From contig NZ_CP130322.1 in the NCBI RefSeq assembly GCF_033025475.1, positions 2,423,001-2,487,000 on the forward strand: a DNA stretch of 64,000 bases, in the 5' to 3' direction. The DNA comes from Sphingomonas sp. C3-2. Its GTDB lineage: Bacteria; Pseudomonadota; Alphaproteobacteria; Sphingomonadales; Sphingomonadaceae. A program made the translations under genes and the position numbers. Positions 18,122 through 25,678 of this stretch are shown piece by piece (within the stretch, counting starts at the first letter, position 1; every line of letters starts with the position of its first letter). The notes below the pieces were generated by a model that worked only from the letters and a program-made list of their open reading frames with translations, was not told the DNA's origin and ran no database searches.

Positions 18122-20275
18122 ATGGCAAGCATGTTGAAACCTGATCAAGGCATTCGAAACGTGAAGGTTTTTCAGGACATTGACGCAATTCTTTCCCGTT
18201 TGAACGGGATGGGGGGCGCCTTTGCCGAACTGATGCGGCGCGAACGCGTATTTTTCGCATCGGTTTTTCCCGAGGACGGACTGGTCGTTTTCGATCGCGG
18301 CGCGCAGGAATTGCTGGGGGTCGGACCCGTCTGCGCCGTGCGTGATGTGCTGCGCCTGATCGATCGCCCGTATCGCCGCTTGCTGGTCGAGCGTGTCGCC
18401 ACGGGGCAGGTACATGACAGCGTCGAGGTAAGCGCCAGCCATGCCGCTGGTCAGCGCAGCCTGCGGATCGCGATGACGCCCGATGCCCAGTCCGGCGGCG
18501 TATCGCTAATGGTTCAGGATCTGACCGACGAGCGCGGGATGATCGAGCAGTTGCGAGTCGAACGCGATCATCTGCGCCATACGGTTGAACTGAATCCGCA
18601 ACTGCCTTGGCTGGCCGATCCGGCCGGCAATGTCATCGCGTTTACCGAGCGTTACGAAAAGCTGACCGGCCGTACGCAGGAAGACCTTGTCGGCAATGGC
18701 TGGGAACTGGTGCTCCACCCCGATGATCTGGAATCGGCGGGGGGTGCCATTGCGACGTCGCTGGGGACCGGTCAGCCGCTCGACATGCGCGTGCGGATGC
18801 GGATGGCCGATGGCTCCTATCGCTGGTTCCGCGCGACCTGCTATCCGCTGCGCAACGATGCGGGCGAGATCATCCGCTGGTTCGGCTATACCGAGGATAT
18901 CGACGATTATGTCCTGATCGAACAGCGTATTCGCTGGACCGCCGAGCATGACGCGCTCACCAAATTGCCCAATCGCGCGGTGTTCAACCACAAGCTCGAA
19001 CGCGCGATTTTCGAGGAAAGCCGTCTGGGCCAGAAGGTCGCGATCCTCCTGGCCGATGTCGATAATTTCAAGGATGTGAACGACGTTCTCGGCCATGATG
19101 CCGGCGATGCGCTGTTGCGTGCCTTTGCCGATCTGATCGGCCGGGTGCTGCCCGATGGTGCGCTGCTCGCGCGGATCGGGGGTGATGAATTCGCGATCAT
19201 CCTGCCGTTCGAAGGCGCGATCAGCGAGGTCCAGCAGCTGAGCGATCGGATCTTCGCTGCCTTGAAGGATCCGGTGGCGATCAACGGCCACAGCGTCGAA
19301 TGCCGGATTTCGATCGGGGCGTCGGTCTTTCCCTTTCACGGGCAGAGCCCGACCGAATTGTTCAAGAATGCCGATATCGCGCTTTATGAGGCCAAGGCAC
19401 GCGGGCGTGGTCAGATGACGCTCTTCTCGCTCGAGATGAAGCAGGAAACGCAGCGCCGCGTCGCGATGATCAATCTTGGGCGCAAGGCGGTCGAGACCGA
19501 TTCGATCATTCCCTTCTATCAGATGCAGATGGATCTGATGACCAATCGCCCGCTCGGCTTCGAGGCGCTGCTCCGCCGCCGCGACCGGCAGGGGCGGATC
19601 TGCGCGCCGGCCAGCATCGCCGCCGCGTTCGAGGATGCGGGCGTGGCCGAGGCGCTCGGCGATGCGATGCTGAAAGCGGTGCTTTCGGATATGCGCCGCG
19701 CGCGTGACATGGGGGTCGACATGGGCGCGATGAGCGTCAATTTCTCGACCGCCGAATTCCGCAACCCCAGCTTCGCCGAGCGCCTGTCAAACCGGGTGGC
19801 GGACGCGGGGATCGATTTTCGGTCCTTCGTGATCGAAGTGACCGAAAGCGTCTTTCTGGGGCGGCAGGTCGACAATGTCGCCGAAACGATCCGCAAGCTC
19901 GACAAGGCGGGCTTCCGCATCGCGCTCGACGATTTCGGCACCGGCTATGCGTCGCTCGTCCATCTGCGCCAGTTGCCCGTCGATACGCTCAAGATCGACA
20001 AGAGCTTTGTCCGCAATCTCGCCGACAGCCGTGACGATCTCGCGATCGTCTCCGCGATCATCAATCTGGGCGCCAGCCTCGATCTCAAGATCATCGCCGA
20101 GGGGATCGAGACCGAGGCGCAACTGGCGATCCTGCGTGGGCTCAATCTGCATTATGGGCAGGGTTTCCTCTTCGCGCATCCGATGCCGTTCAAGGATGCC
20201 TGTACGCTTGCGCTCGCGGCCCAGAATGGTGCGTCGCATTCCTGGTCGGGCGCGCTTCTGGCGGGCGTCAACTAA
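18122..20275 (+). CDS. PAS-GGDEF-EAL cyclic-di-GMP synthase/phosphodiesterase
   Basis: This is a cytoplasmic 717-residue c-di-GMP enzyme. An N-terminal region of about 140 residues shows no clear family. A PAS domain (about 150-265, ending RWFGYTEDIDD) follows, then a diguanylate cyclase domain with intact RIGGDEFAIIL, then an EAL phosphodiesterase with all usual residues: GFEALLRR, the Asn in VNFSTAEF, IEVTESVF, LDDFGTGYASL, IDKSF and AEGIETEAQL. Both activities could be functional. It is divergent from luxR, with 139 bases between the start codons, which hints at quorum-sensing control of c-di-GMP. GTG 18110 is an alternative start. Confidence 0.92.
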   Translation: MASMLKPDQGIRNVKVFQDIDAILSRLNGMGGAFAELMRRERVFFASVFPEDGLVVFDRGAQELLGVGPVCAVRDVLRLIDRPYRRLLVERVATGQVHDSVEVSASHAAGQRSLRIAMTPDAQSGGVSLMVQDLTDERGMIEQLRVERDHLRHTVELNPQLPWLADPAGNVIAFTERYEKLTGRTQEDLVGNGWELVLHPDDLESAGGAIATSLGTGQPLDMRVRMRMADGSYRWFRATCYPLRNDAGEIIRWFGYTEDIDDYVLIEQRIRWTAEHDALTKLPNRAVFNHKLERAIFEESRLGQKVAILLADVDNFKDVNDVLGHDAGDALLRAFADLIGRVLPDGALLARIGGDEFAIILPFEGAISEVQQLSDRIFAALKDPVAINGHSVECRISIGASVFPFHGQSPTELFKNADIALYEAKARGRGQMTLFSLEMKQETQRRVAMINLGRKAVETDSIIPFYQMQMDLMTNRPLGFEALLRRRDRQGRICAPASIAAAFEDAGVAEALGDAMLKAVLSDMRRARDMGVDMGAMSVNFSTAEFRNPSFAERLSNRVADAGIDFRSFVIEVTESVFLGRQVDNVAETIRKLDKAGFRIALDDFGTGYASLVHLRQLPVDTLKIDKSFVRNLADSRDDLAIVSAIINLGASLDLKIIAEGIETEAQLAILRGLNLHYGQGFLFAHPMPFKDACTLALAAQNGASHSWSGALLAGVN

Positions 20276-20283
20276 GCGCAAAT

Positions 20284-20313
20284 AAAAAGGCCGCCCGGCA
20301 ATGCCCGGCGGCC
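20284..20313 (-). terminator. Rho-independent terminator of the MliC-like gene
   Basis: A GC-rich hairpin with GGCCGCC arms (20289-20295 and 20307-20313) has an inner GGC/GCC stem and an AAT loop. On the minus strand it is followed by a T-rich run (AATAAAAA on the plus strand at 20281-20288). It lies between the convergent EAL and lipoprotein genes and serves mainly the latter. Confidence 0.8.
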
Positions 20314-20336
20314 CAAACTCTAGAACTGAAAAAGGC

Positions 20337-20723
20337 TCAGGCCTTGCAGGCCTGGCTGCCCTTGCCGGGAAGCTCAAGCGTCACGCTGGCGCCCGAACCG
20401 CTGAGCGAATAGCCCTCGGCAACCATCGGCTGGCCGGCTTCGGGAGCCTTGACCTGCGTCGGCGTGCCATTCTTTTCGAGGCGGATGTTCGCCGACTTGT
20501 CGTCCGACAGGAAGTCGACAAAGACGAGGCTGTTGTCCTTGCAGCGATAGGTCTTGCTTTCCTTCACCGAAGGGGGAAGTTCGACAGGGGCTGCGTTGGC
20601 AAGTTCCTCGGCCATGTCGTCGCGCGGACCGCCGGCAACAATGGTTTCGGGTTCGGTGTTGCAGGCGGACAATGCGAGAAGCGCAGAGCCTGCGGCGAAC
20701 ATAAGCGTAAAGCGAGTCTTCAT
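20337..20723 (-). CDS. MliC-like lipoprotein (C-type lysozyme inhibitor family)
   Basis: This is a 128-residue lipoprotein precursor: a short signal sequence ends in the lipobox LSAC, with lipidated Cys near residue 20. After a linker of about 40 residues a small beta-rich domain follows, with TYRCKDNSLVFVDFLSDD, a central Gly-rich turn, and a final Cys (QACKA) that could pair with the first. That layout fits the MliC/PliC membrane-bound lysozyme inhibitor family. The classical SGxxY motif is only approximate (AEGYSLSG), so inhibition is inferred. ATG 20723 starts the signal peptide. Confidence 0.75.
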   Translation of the reverse strand: MKTRFTLMFAAGSALLALSACNTEPETIVAGGPRDDMAEELANAAPVELPPSVKESKTYRCKDNSLVFVDFLSDDKSANIRLEKNGTPTQVKAPEAGQPMVAEGYSLSGSGASVTLELPGKGSQACKA

Positions 20724-20891
20724 AACGGCCTCAACGCTTCGCGCGTGCATCCTTGCGCGTCAAGCGCTGTTTGTGCAGCCAGCCCCGTTTCTGCCAGTCT
20801 TTGGCGCGGCGAAACCGGGAAACCGGTGCTTGATGCCATCTGCAGAAAGCCTTGCTTGGCGTTTGCCGCCTTTGGGCCTAGCTATTGCGGG

Positions 20892-21884
20892 ATGACGATC
20901 ACAGCTGACACGCTTTCCCTTATCGGCAACACCCCGCTGGTGCGGCTTGCCGGCCCCTCCGCAGACACGGGCTGCGAAATCCTCGCCAAGTGCGAATTCG
21001 CCAATCCGGGCGCCTCGGTGAAGGACCGCGCGGCGCTCTATATCGTCGAGGATGCCGAGGAAAAGGGCCTGATCAAGCCCGGCGGCACCATCGTCGAGGG
21101 CACCGCCGGCAATACCGGCATTGGGCTGGCGCTCGTCGCCAATGCCAAGGGCTATAAGACCATCATCGTGATGCCCGAGACACAGAGCCGCGAGAAGATG
21201 GATACGCTGCGCGCGCTGGGGGCCGAACTCGTGCTCGTGCCGGCCGCGCCCTATTCGAACCCCGGCCATTTCGTGCACACCTCGCGCCGGATCGCCGAGG
21301 AAACCGAAAACGCGCTCTGGGCCAACCAGTTCGACAATATCGCCAACCGCAAGGCGCATATCCTGGGCACCGCCGAAGAGATCTGGGAACAGACCGGCGG
21401 CAAGATCGATGGGTTCACCTGCGCGGTGGGCACCGGCGGCACGCTCGCCGGCGTCGCGCTCGGCCTGAAGGCGAAGAACGAGAATATCCGCATCGCGCTC
21501 AGCGATCCGCACGGCGCCGCGCTTTACAATTATTATGCCTGCGGCGAACTGAAGGCCGAGGGCAGCTCGGTTGCAGAGGGTATCGGACAGGGACGGATCA
21601 CCGCCAATCTCGAAGGCGCGCCGATCGATACCCAGTTCCGCATTTCGGATGCCGAGGGTCTGGAGCAGGTCCACCGCCTGTTGCAGGAAGAGGGGCTGTG
21701 CCTTGGTCTTTCGTCGGGCATCAACGTCGCGGGGGCGATCGAGTTGGCGCGACAGATGGGGCCGGGGCACACCATCGTCACCATCCTGTGCGATACCGGT
21801 TTCCGATATCTTTCAACGCTCTACAATGCGGATTGGCTGACGTCGAAGGGGCTTGAAGTCCCCGCGTCGTTGCGTGCGGGCTGA
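20892..21884 (+). CDS. cysK: Cysteine synthase (O-acetylserine sulfhydrylase-like, PLP)
   Basis: This is a PLP-dependent beta-replacement enzyme of 330 residues that makes cysteine from O-acetylserine and sulfide. The PLP lysine lies in PGASVKDRAAL. The substrate loop reads EGTAGNTGIGLAL rather than the EPTSGNTG of enteric CysK, and the phosphate-binding loop is VGTGGTLAG. The EGTAGNTG variant is the one seen in the mitochondrial/fungal cysteine synthase 2 group and many Alphaproteobacteria. The start is ATG 20892. There is no operonic partner upstream; a small membrane protein follows after 31 bases. Confidence 0.9.
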   Translation: MTITADTLSLIGNTPLVRLAGPSADTGCEILAKCEFANPGASVKDRAALYIVEDAEEKGLIKPGGTIVEGTAGNTGIGLALVANAKGYKTIIVMPETQSREKMDTLRALGAELVLVPAAPYSNPGHFVHTSRRIAEETENALWANQFDNIANRKAHILGTAEEIWEQTGGKIDGFTCAVGTGGTLAGVALGLKAKNENIRIALSDPHGAALYNYYACGELKAEGSSVAEGIGQGRITANLEGAPIDTQFRISDAEGLEQVHRLLQEEGLCLGLSSGINVAGAIELARQMGPGHTIVTILCDTGFRYLSTLYNADWLTSKGLEVPASLRAG

Positions 21885-21915
21885 CGGGCGTTCGACAAGG
21901 CGGTCTTGAACCGCT

Positions 21916-22257
21916 ATGTACCGTGACGTGCAATCGGGATCGCAAAACGAACGGCAGGAGCGCCTGCAGCGCATTCGCATCGGGATAACCGGCCTTGCGG
22001 TCGTGTTTCTCGTGGTGCTGAGTGCAGGCGCGCTGACCAATTCCGCGAGCGATGAGCTCAGTGTCGACCAGAATGGCGAACTGGGGAAGGGGGATGATCT
22101 GCCCGCGCTGATCGGTAACAGCCTTTCGCGCGAGCCTTTGCCGCAGGAACCGCTGGTCGAACTGGGCGTCACGCCCAGCACGGGTTCCGAAAACGGCACG
22201 GCGAGCGCCAAGCCCGCCAATCCCGCAAACGCGATGCCGCCGAGTCCGACGCCCTGA
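21916..22257 (+). CDS. Hypothetical single-pass membrane protein
   Basis: I do not recognise this 113-residue protein. It has a basic N-terminus (to about residue 22), one strongly hydrophobic helix (about 23-43), and a Pro/Ala/Ser-rich, probably disordered, tail of about 70 residues. The topology would place the tail in the periplasm. It sits directly before the next gene (8 bases), so the two are probably co-transcribed and may work together at the envelope. Confidence 0.65.
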   Translation: MYRDVQSGSQNERQERLQRIRIGITGLAVVFLVVLSAGALTNSASDELSVDQNGELGKGDDLPALIGNSLSREPLPQEPLVELGVTPSTGSENGTASAKPANPANAMPPSPTP

Positions 22258-22265
22258 GGGCTGGT

Positions 22266-23183
22266 TTGCCGCCCATCCGATCTCGTCTGTCTACGCTGTG
22301 CGCCGCGCTGGCGTTGCTGCTTGGCGTGCAGTCCGCCCAGGCTGTCCAACCTGCCGAAGATCCGCGTCCTTCGCTCGCGCTGATGACCAGCCTGCCCATT
22401 ATCTGGGGAGAGGGGGATATTGACGATACGCTGGCCGGGCGGCGGCAGAGTGCGCAAAGCTACCGCTTTCTGGAGACGCGCTACCGGCTGACGGTGCTTG
22501 ATGTCGTTGATGAAAAAGCGCTGGGCGCACACCCTGTGCTCATGCTCGCGCAGCCGCGTGCGCTATCCCCGCACGAACTCGCGGCAATCGATACATGGGT
22601 GCGCGGCGGCGGGCGCGTACTGATCCTGGCAGACCCCTCGCTCCACTGGCCAAGTGTTTATCCGCTCGGCGATCCGCGCGCGCCGCTTGCGGTGACCTTG
22701 CTCGATCCCCTGCTCGATCATTGGGGTGTGCGTGTCGATCTGACGAGCATCGGGCGCCACGCGGCGCCGGTGAGAATGAACTTACGCGAGGGCGCACGCG
22801 ATTGGCGGCTTTCCGTCGTGGCGCCCGGCGCATTCGTCGCGACGGGCAAGGATTGTCATGTGGAATCGCAAGGGCTTATCGCCCGTTGTCAACTTGGCAA
22901 GGGGCGCGCCGTGCTGATCGCCGACGCCGACCTCCTGTCCGATCCGCGCTGGGGTGAGGAGGGTGACGGCAACGGTCCGGCGATTGGCGCGCTTCTCGAC
23001 GGGCTTTTGGGGATTTCGCGGGATGCGGCGTTGGGGATATCCGGGGATGCGGGGATTTCGCGGGATAGCACCCCCAAGTCTTTAATCGCTGGAAAAGTGC
23101 GCTTTACCGCCATTTTTCCTATTTTGACGTTCCTTTTACTGTGTTGCCTTGCCTTTTTTCTTTGGAATCGCCGCAGAAACTGA
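22266..23183 (+). CDS. GldG-like (ABC-type uncharacterised transport) envelope protein
   Basis: This 305-residue protein has a signal peptide (about 1-26, ending AQA), a soluble domain, and a C-terminal transmembrane helix (about 277-298) followed by basic residues. The soluble part resembles GldG/ABC_transp_aux domains: LSPHELAAIDTWVRGGGRVL followed by ILADP. It lacks an obvious ATPase or permease partner, so no transport role can be claimed. The start is TTG 22266, preceded by GAGGG five bases away. Near its end it encodes a repetitive GISRD segment corresponding to DNA repeats. Confidence 0.7.
   Translation: MPPIRSRLSTLCAALALLLGVQSAQAVQPAEDPRPSLALMTSLPIIWGEGDIDDTLAGRRQSAQSYRFLETRYRLTVLDVVDEKALGAHPVLMLAQPRALSPHELAAIDTWVRGGGRVLILADPSLHWPSVYPLGDPRAPLAVTLLDPLLDHWGVRVDLTSIGRHAAPVRMNLREGARDWRLSVVAPGAFVATGKDCHVESQGLIARCQLGKGRAVLIADADLLSDPRWGEEGDGNGPAIGALLDGLLGISRDAALGISGDAGISRDSTPKSLIAGKVRFTAIFPILTFLLLCCLAFFLWNRRRN
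23009..23066. repeat. Short GGGGAT-type repeats inside the GldG-like gene
   Basis: GGGGATTTCGCGGGAT occurs twice, at 23009-23024 and 23051-23066, 42 bases (14 codons) apart. Related GGGGAT words lie at 23033 and 23043. Several adjacent copies are 10 bases apart. In the protein they give the repeated GISRD/GISGD segment. They resemble, on the other strand, the C4 array upstream of mraZ. Confidence 0.75.
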
Positions 23184-23308
23184 TTCATCCGACTCTGGCA
23201 ACTGATACATAGGTGTGAGAACATATCAGGAACTTAAGGAATATTGTGAGCAAGTGCGTATTTTTGCCTTTGTAAAAATCACATAAAAATCAATATGTTA
23301 TTGGCTAT

Positions 23309-23352
23309 CCCCAAAAATCCCCAGAAAACCCCTTTATTCCCCGATGCTCCCC
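23309..23352. promoter_or_regulatory. Five C4 tracts at 10-bp period: candidate MraZ operator
   Basis: CCCC occurs at 23309, 23319, 23329, 23339 and 23349, exactly ten bases apart with unrelated six-base spacers. On the minus strand this reads GGGGN-N5 repeated five times. MraZ of E. coli is known to bind TGGGN direct repeats with 5-base spacers upstream of mraZ. The array is about 105 bases upstream of the mraZ start, so autoregulation of the dcw cluster is likely. Confidence 0.75.
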
Positions 23353-23457
23353 TGATACGAAAAGGCACCTAAAGGCGGGCGTTCCCACTGTTTTCAGCGT
23401 TGGCGCGATTTCGGCGATGGCCGGGGTCGAGCGGGGAAGCGTGCGTCTTGCACAAGG

Positions 23458-23961
23458 GTGAGCAGAAAAGGCGTGACAACGAGGCGGACATTTCGCGGAT
23501 TTGGGTTGAGTGCGATCGACGGCAAGGGCCGCGTCGCCATCCCCGCGAAGCTGCGCGCCACGCTTGAAATCAATTCCGGCAACGAACGCGTCATCGCCTT
23601 GTCGCGCAGCCGCACCTCACCCTGCCTCACCGGCTATGATCTGCCCTATTCGGACCTGCTGCCCGAAGTGCTCGCCCGCGAAATGGCCGAGCGGGAGCCC
23701 GACGCGCCCAAGATGAGCCGTGAAAACCTCAACCGTATGGCATTCGGCGTGGTCGAGGACGTGCCCTATGACGCCAGCGGCCGTCTCGTCATTCCGCCCT
23801 TCATGCGCAAGCTCGGCCAGTTGGAAGACCTCGCCTTCTTCCACGGCTCGGGCGACATCATCGAAATCTGGAACCCTCAGGTGCTACTGAACACGCCCGA
23901 CGCACCGCCCATGCTGCTCGATCTGGTGACTTTCCTGCTCGAGGAAAGGGCCGCGAAATGA
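23458..23961 (+). CDS. mraZ: Transcriptional regulator MraZ
   Basis: This is a nucleoid-associated transcriptional repressor that heads the dcw cluster. The 167-residue protein has two AbrB-like SpoVT halves: [20 protein letters not shown] near the N-terminus and [17 protein letters not shown] in the second half. It is a little longer than E. coli MraZ (152). GTG 23458 is used; a second GTG at 23473 has a better upstream AAAAGG and gives a start closer to the family norm. Its stop overlaps the rsmH start by four bases. The 10-bp C4 array upstream is its probable target. Confidence 0.95.
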   Translation: MSRKGVTTRRTFRGFGLSAIDGKGRVAIPAKLRATLEINSGNERVIALSRSRTSPCLTGYDLPYSDLLPEVLAREMAEREPDAPKMSRENLNRMAFGVVEDVPYDASGRLVIPPFMRKLGQLEDLAFFHGSGDIIEIWNPQVLLNTPDAPPMLLDLVTFLLEERAAK

Positions 23962-24908
23962 CCATCGCCGCAACGGATCGCCATATTCCCGTCCTCCTCG
24001 ACGAGGTGATCGACGGCCTCGCCATCGCCCCCGGCGAAACCCATGTCGACGGCACGTTCGGCGCGGGCGGCTATACCCGTGCGATTCTTGCAAAAGGCGC
24101 CAAGGTGTTCGCCTTTGATCGCGATCCTTCGGCGATCACCGAAGGGGCCGCGCTGGTTGACGAAAGCGCCGGCAGCCTCGTGCTCGTTCCCGAGCGCTTC
24201 TCCCAAATGGCCGAGGCGCTGCAGGCGCGTGGCGTGGAAGTGGTGGACGGCGTGACGCTCGATATCGGCGTGTCGTCGATGCAGCTCGACCGGGCGGAGC
24301 GGGGCTTCTCCTTTCAGTCCGATGGCCCGCTCGACATGCGCATGGAACAGGATGGCCAAACGGCCGCCGATTTCGTGAACAATGCCGACGAAGCCGAGAT
24401 CGCTGACGTGCTTTACCATTATGGCGAAGAGACGCGGTCGCGCCGCGTGGCGCGCGCGATTGTCGAGGCGCGCCCGATCACGCGCACCGGTGAACTCGCC
24501 AATGTCGTGCGCAAGGCGCTGGGCCACAAGCCGCACGACAAGAAGGATCCGGCGACACGCACCTTCCAGGCGATCCGCATCCATCTCAACCGCGAACTGG
24601 GCGAGCTTGAGGATGGTCTGGCGGCGGCCGAACGGCTGCTCAAGCCCGGTGGCCGGCTGGCGGTGGTGACGTTCCACAGCCTTGAAGACCGGCTGGTGAA
24701 AAGATTCCTGCGCGACCGAAGCGGACAAACCCCGCAAGGCTCGCGCCATTTGCCCGTCACGAAGGATGCCTCGGCATCGACCTTCGATCGGGTCGCAAAG
24801 CCGATACGCGCCGGGGAAGCGGAAGTCGCCCGCAACCCGCGCGCGCGATCGGCCACACTCAGGGTGGCGTATCGCACCGCAGCGGCGCCGAAGGGGGAAG
24901 CGGCATGA
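23958..24908 (+). CDS. rsmH: 16S rRNA m4C1402 methyltransferase RsmH
   Basis: This methyltransferase modifies N4 of C1402 in 16S rRNA using SAM. The 316-residue product has the family N-terminus [19 protein letters not shown], the SAM loop [14 protein letters not shown], and the C-terminal THFHS-like block [15 protein letters not shown] with the final [11 protein letters not shown]. It is the second dcw gene, joined to mraZ and ftsL by 4-base overlaps. Confidence 0.97.
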   Translation: MTIAATDRHIPVLLDEVIDGLAIAPGETHVDGTFGAGGYTRAILAKGAKVFAFDRDPSAITEGAALVDESAGSLVLVPERFSQMAEALQARGVEVVDGVTLDIGVSSMQLDRAERGFSFQSDGPLDMRMEQDGQTAADFVNNADEAEIADVLYHYGEETRSRRVARAIVEARPITRTGELANVVRKALGHKPHDKKDPATRTFQAIRIHLNRELGELEDGLAAAERLLKPGGRLAVVTFHSLEDRLVKRFLRDRSGQTPQGSRHLPVTKDASASTFDRVAKPIRAGEAEVARNPRARSATLRVAYRTAAAPKGEAA

Positions 24909-25678
24909 TCGCGAACAGGTTCAAATCGGTTGGTCGGGTGCTCACCGTCGCGGTCGCGGCGATGGGGCTCTATCTCGTGACGTCGCAGGTCGCGGCCGAG
25001 CGCACCGAGCTCGAGCGCGTCAACCGGCAGATCGTGACGGCGAAAAAGGATATCCGGCGGCTGCACACCGAACTCGGTACGCGCGCCAATCTGCGCCAGC
25101 TCGAACGCTGGAACGGGGAAGTACTGGCGCTCACCACGCCTGATGCCGATCAGTTCGTCGGTGCCGAAACGCAGCTCGCGTCGCTCGATCGCAGCGGGAT
25201 CACGCCGGGGCCGCGCTACGCGCCCGCAGCGATGGTGACCGCGATGGTCGCCATTCCCGATAGCGCGACGCTGGCCGAGGCGGCAAAGCCCGCGACCGCC
25301 GCCGCAACGCCTGCGCCTGTGGCGGCGCAGCCGACGTCGACTGCGGCGGTGGCGCAGCGCGTGGCGATGGTGCGCGAACAGATGAAGCCTGCGGCTCAGG
25401 TGGCGGCGGCTCGCGCGCCTGCACGGTCTGAAAAGCCGGCCCCAGCAAAGCCCGTGAGTGCGGAAAAGCCCAAAGCTACCCCCGTCCGCACCGAATTGGC
25501 CCGCGCCGAGGCACCCAAACCGGCAAAGCCCAAGCCCGATGCGCCCAAGGTTGACCGGGTGAAGGCCGATAAGGAGCGCCAACTGGCCCGGCTCGAGGAC
25601 AAGTTGCTCGATGATCGCCTGATGGGCGAGCTGGCCCGAACGGCACGCACCGAAACCGGCAGGAGACGGGCCCAATGA
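24905..25678 (+). CDS. ftsL: Cell division protein FtsL-like, with long Ala/Pro-rich tail
   Basis: The position between rsmH and ftsI, a short cytoplasmic N-terminus, one transmembrane helix (about 11-30) and a following heptad region ([20 protein letters not shown]) identify this bitopic divisome protein, partner of FtsB/FtsQ. At 257 residues it is about twice the length of E. coli FtsL (121). The extra part (about 95-257) is Ala/Pro/Lys-rich low-complexity sequence with a charged C-terminal helix. It overlaps its neighbours on both sides by four bases. Confidence 0.82.
   Translation: MIANRFKSVGRVLTVAVAAMGLYLVTSQVAAERTELERVNRQIVTAKKDIRRLHTELGTRANLRQLERWNGEVLALTTPDADQFVGAETQLASLDRSGITPGPRYAPAAMVTAMVAIPDSATLAEAAKPATAAATPAPVAAQPTSTAAVAQRVAMVREQMKPAAQVAAARAPARSEKPAPAKPVSAEKPKATPVRTELARAEAPKPAKPKPDAPKVDRVKADKERQLARLEDKLLDDRLMGELARTARTETGRRRAQ

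Noticed and set aside
23309-23352. Reading the C4 array as a CRISPR or a simple microsatellite
   Set aside because: Only the C4 tract is repeated and the six-base spacers are unrelated and short, so it is neither a CRISPR array nor a slippage repeat. An operator array fits better.
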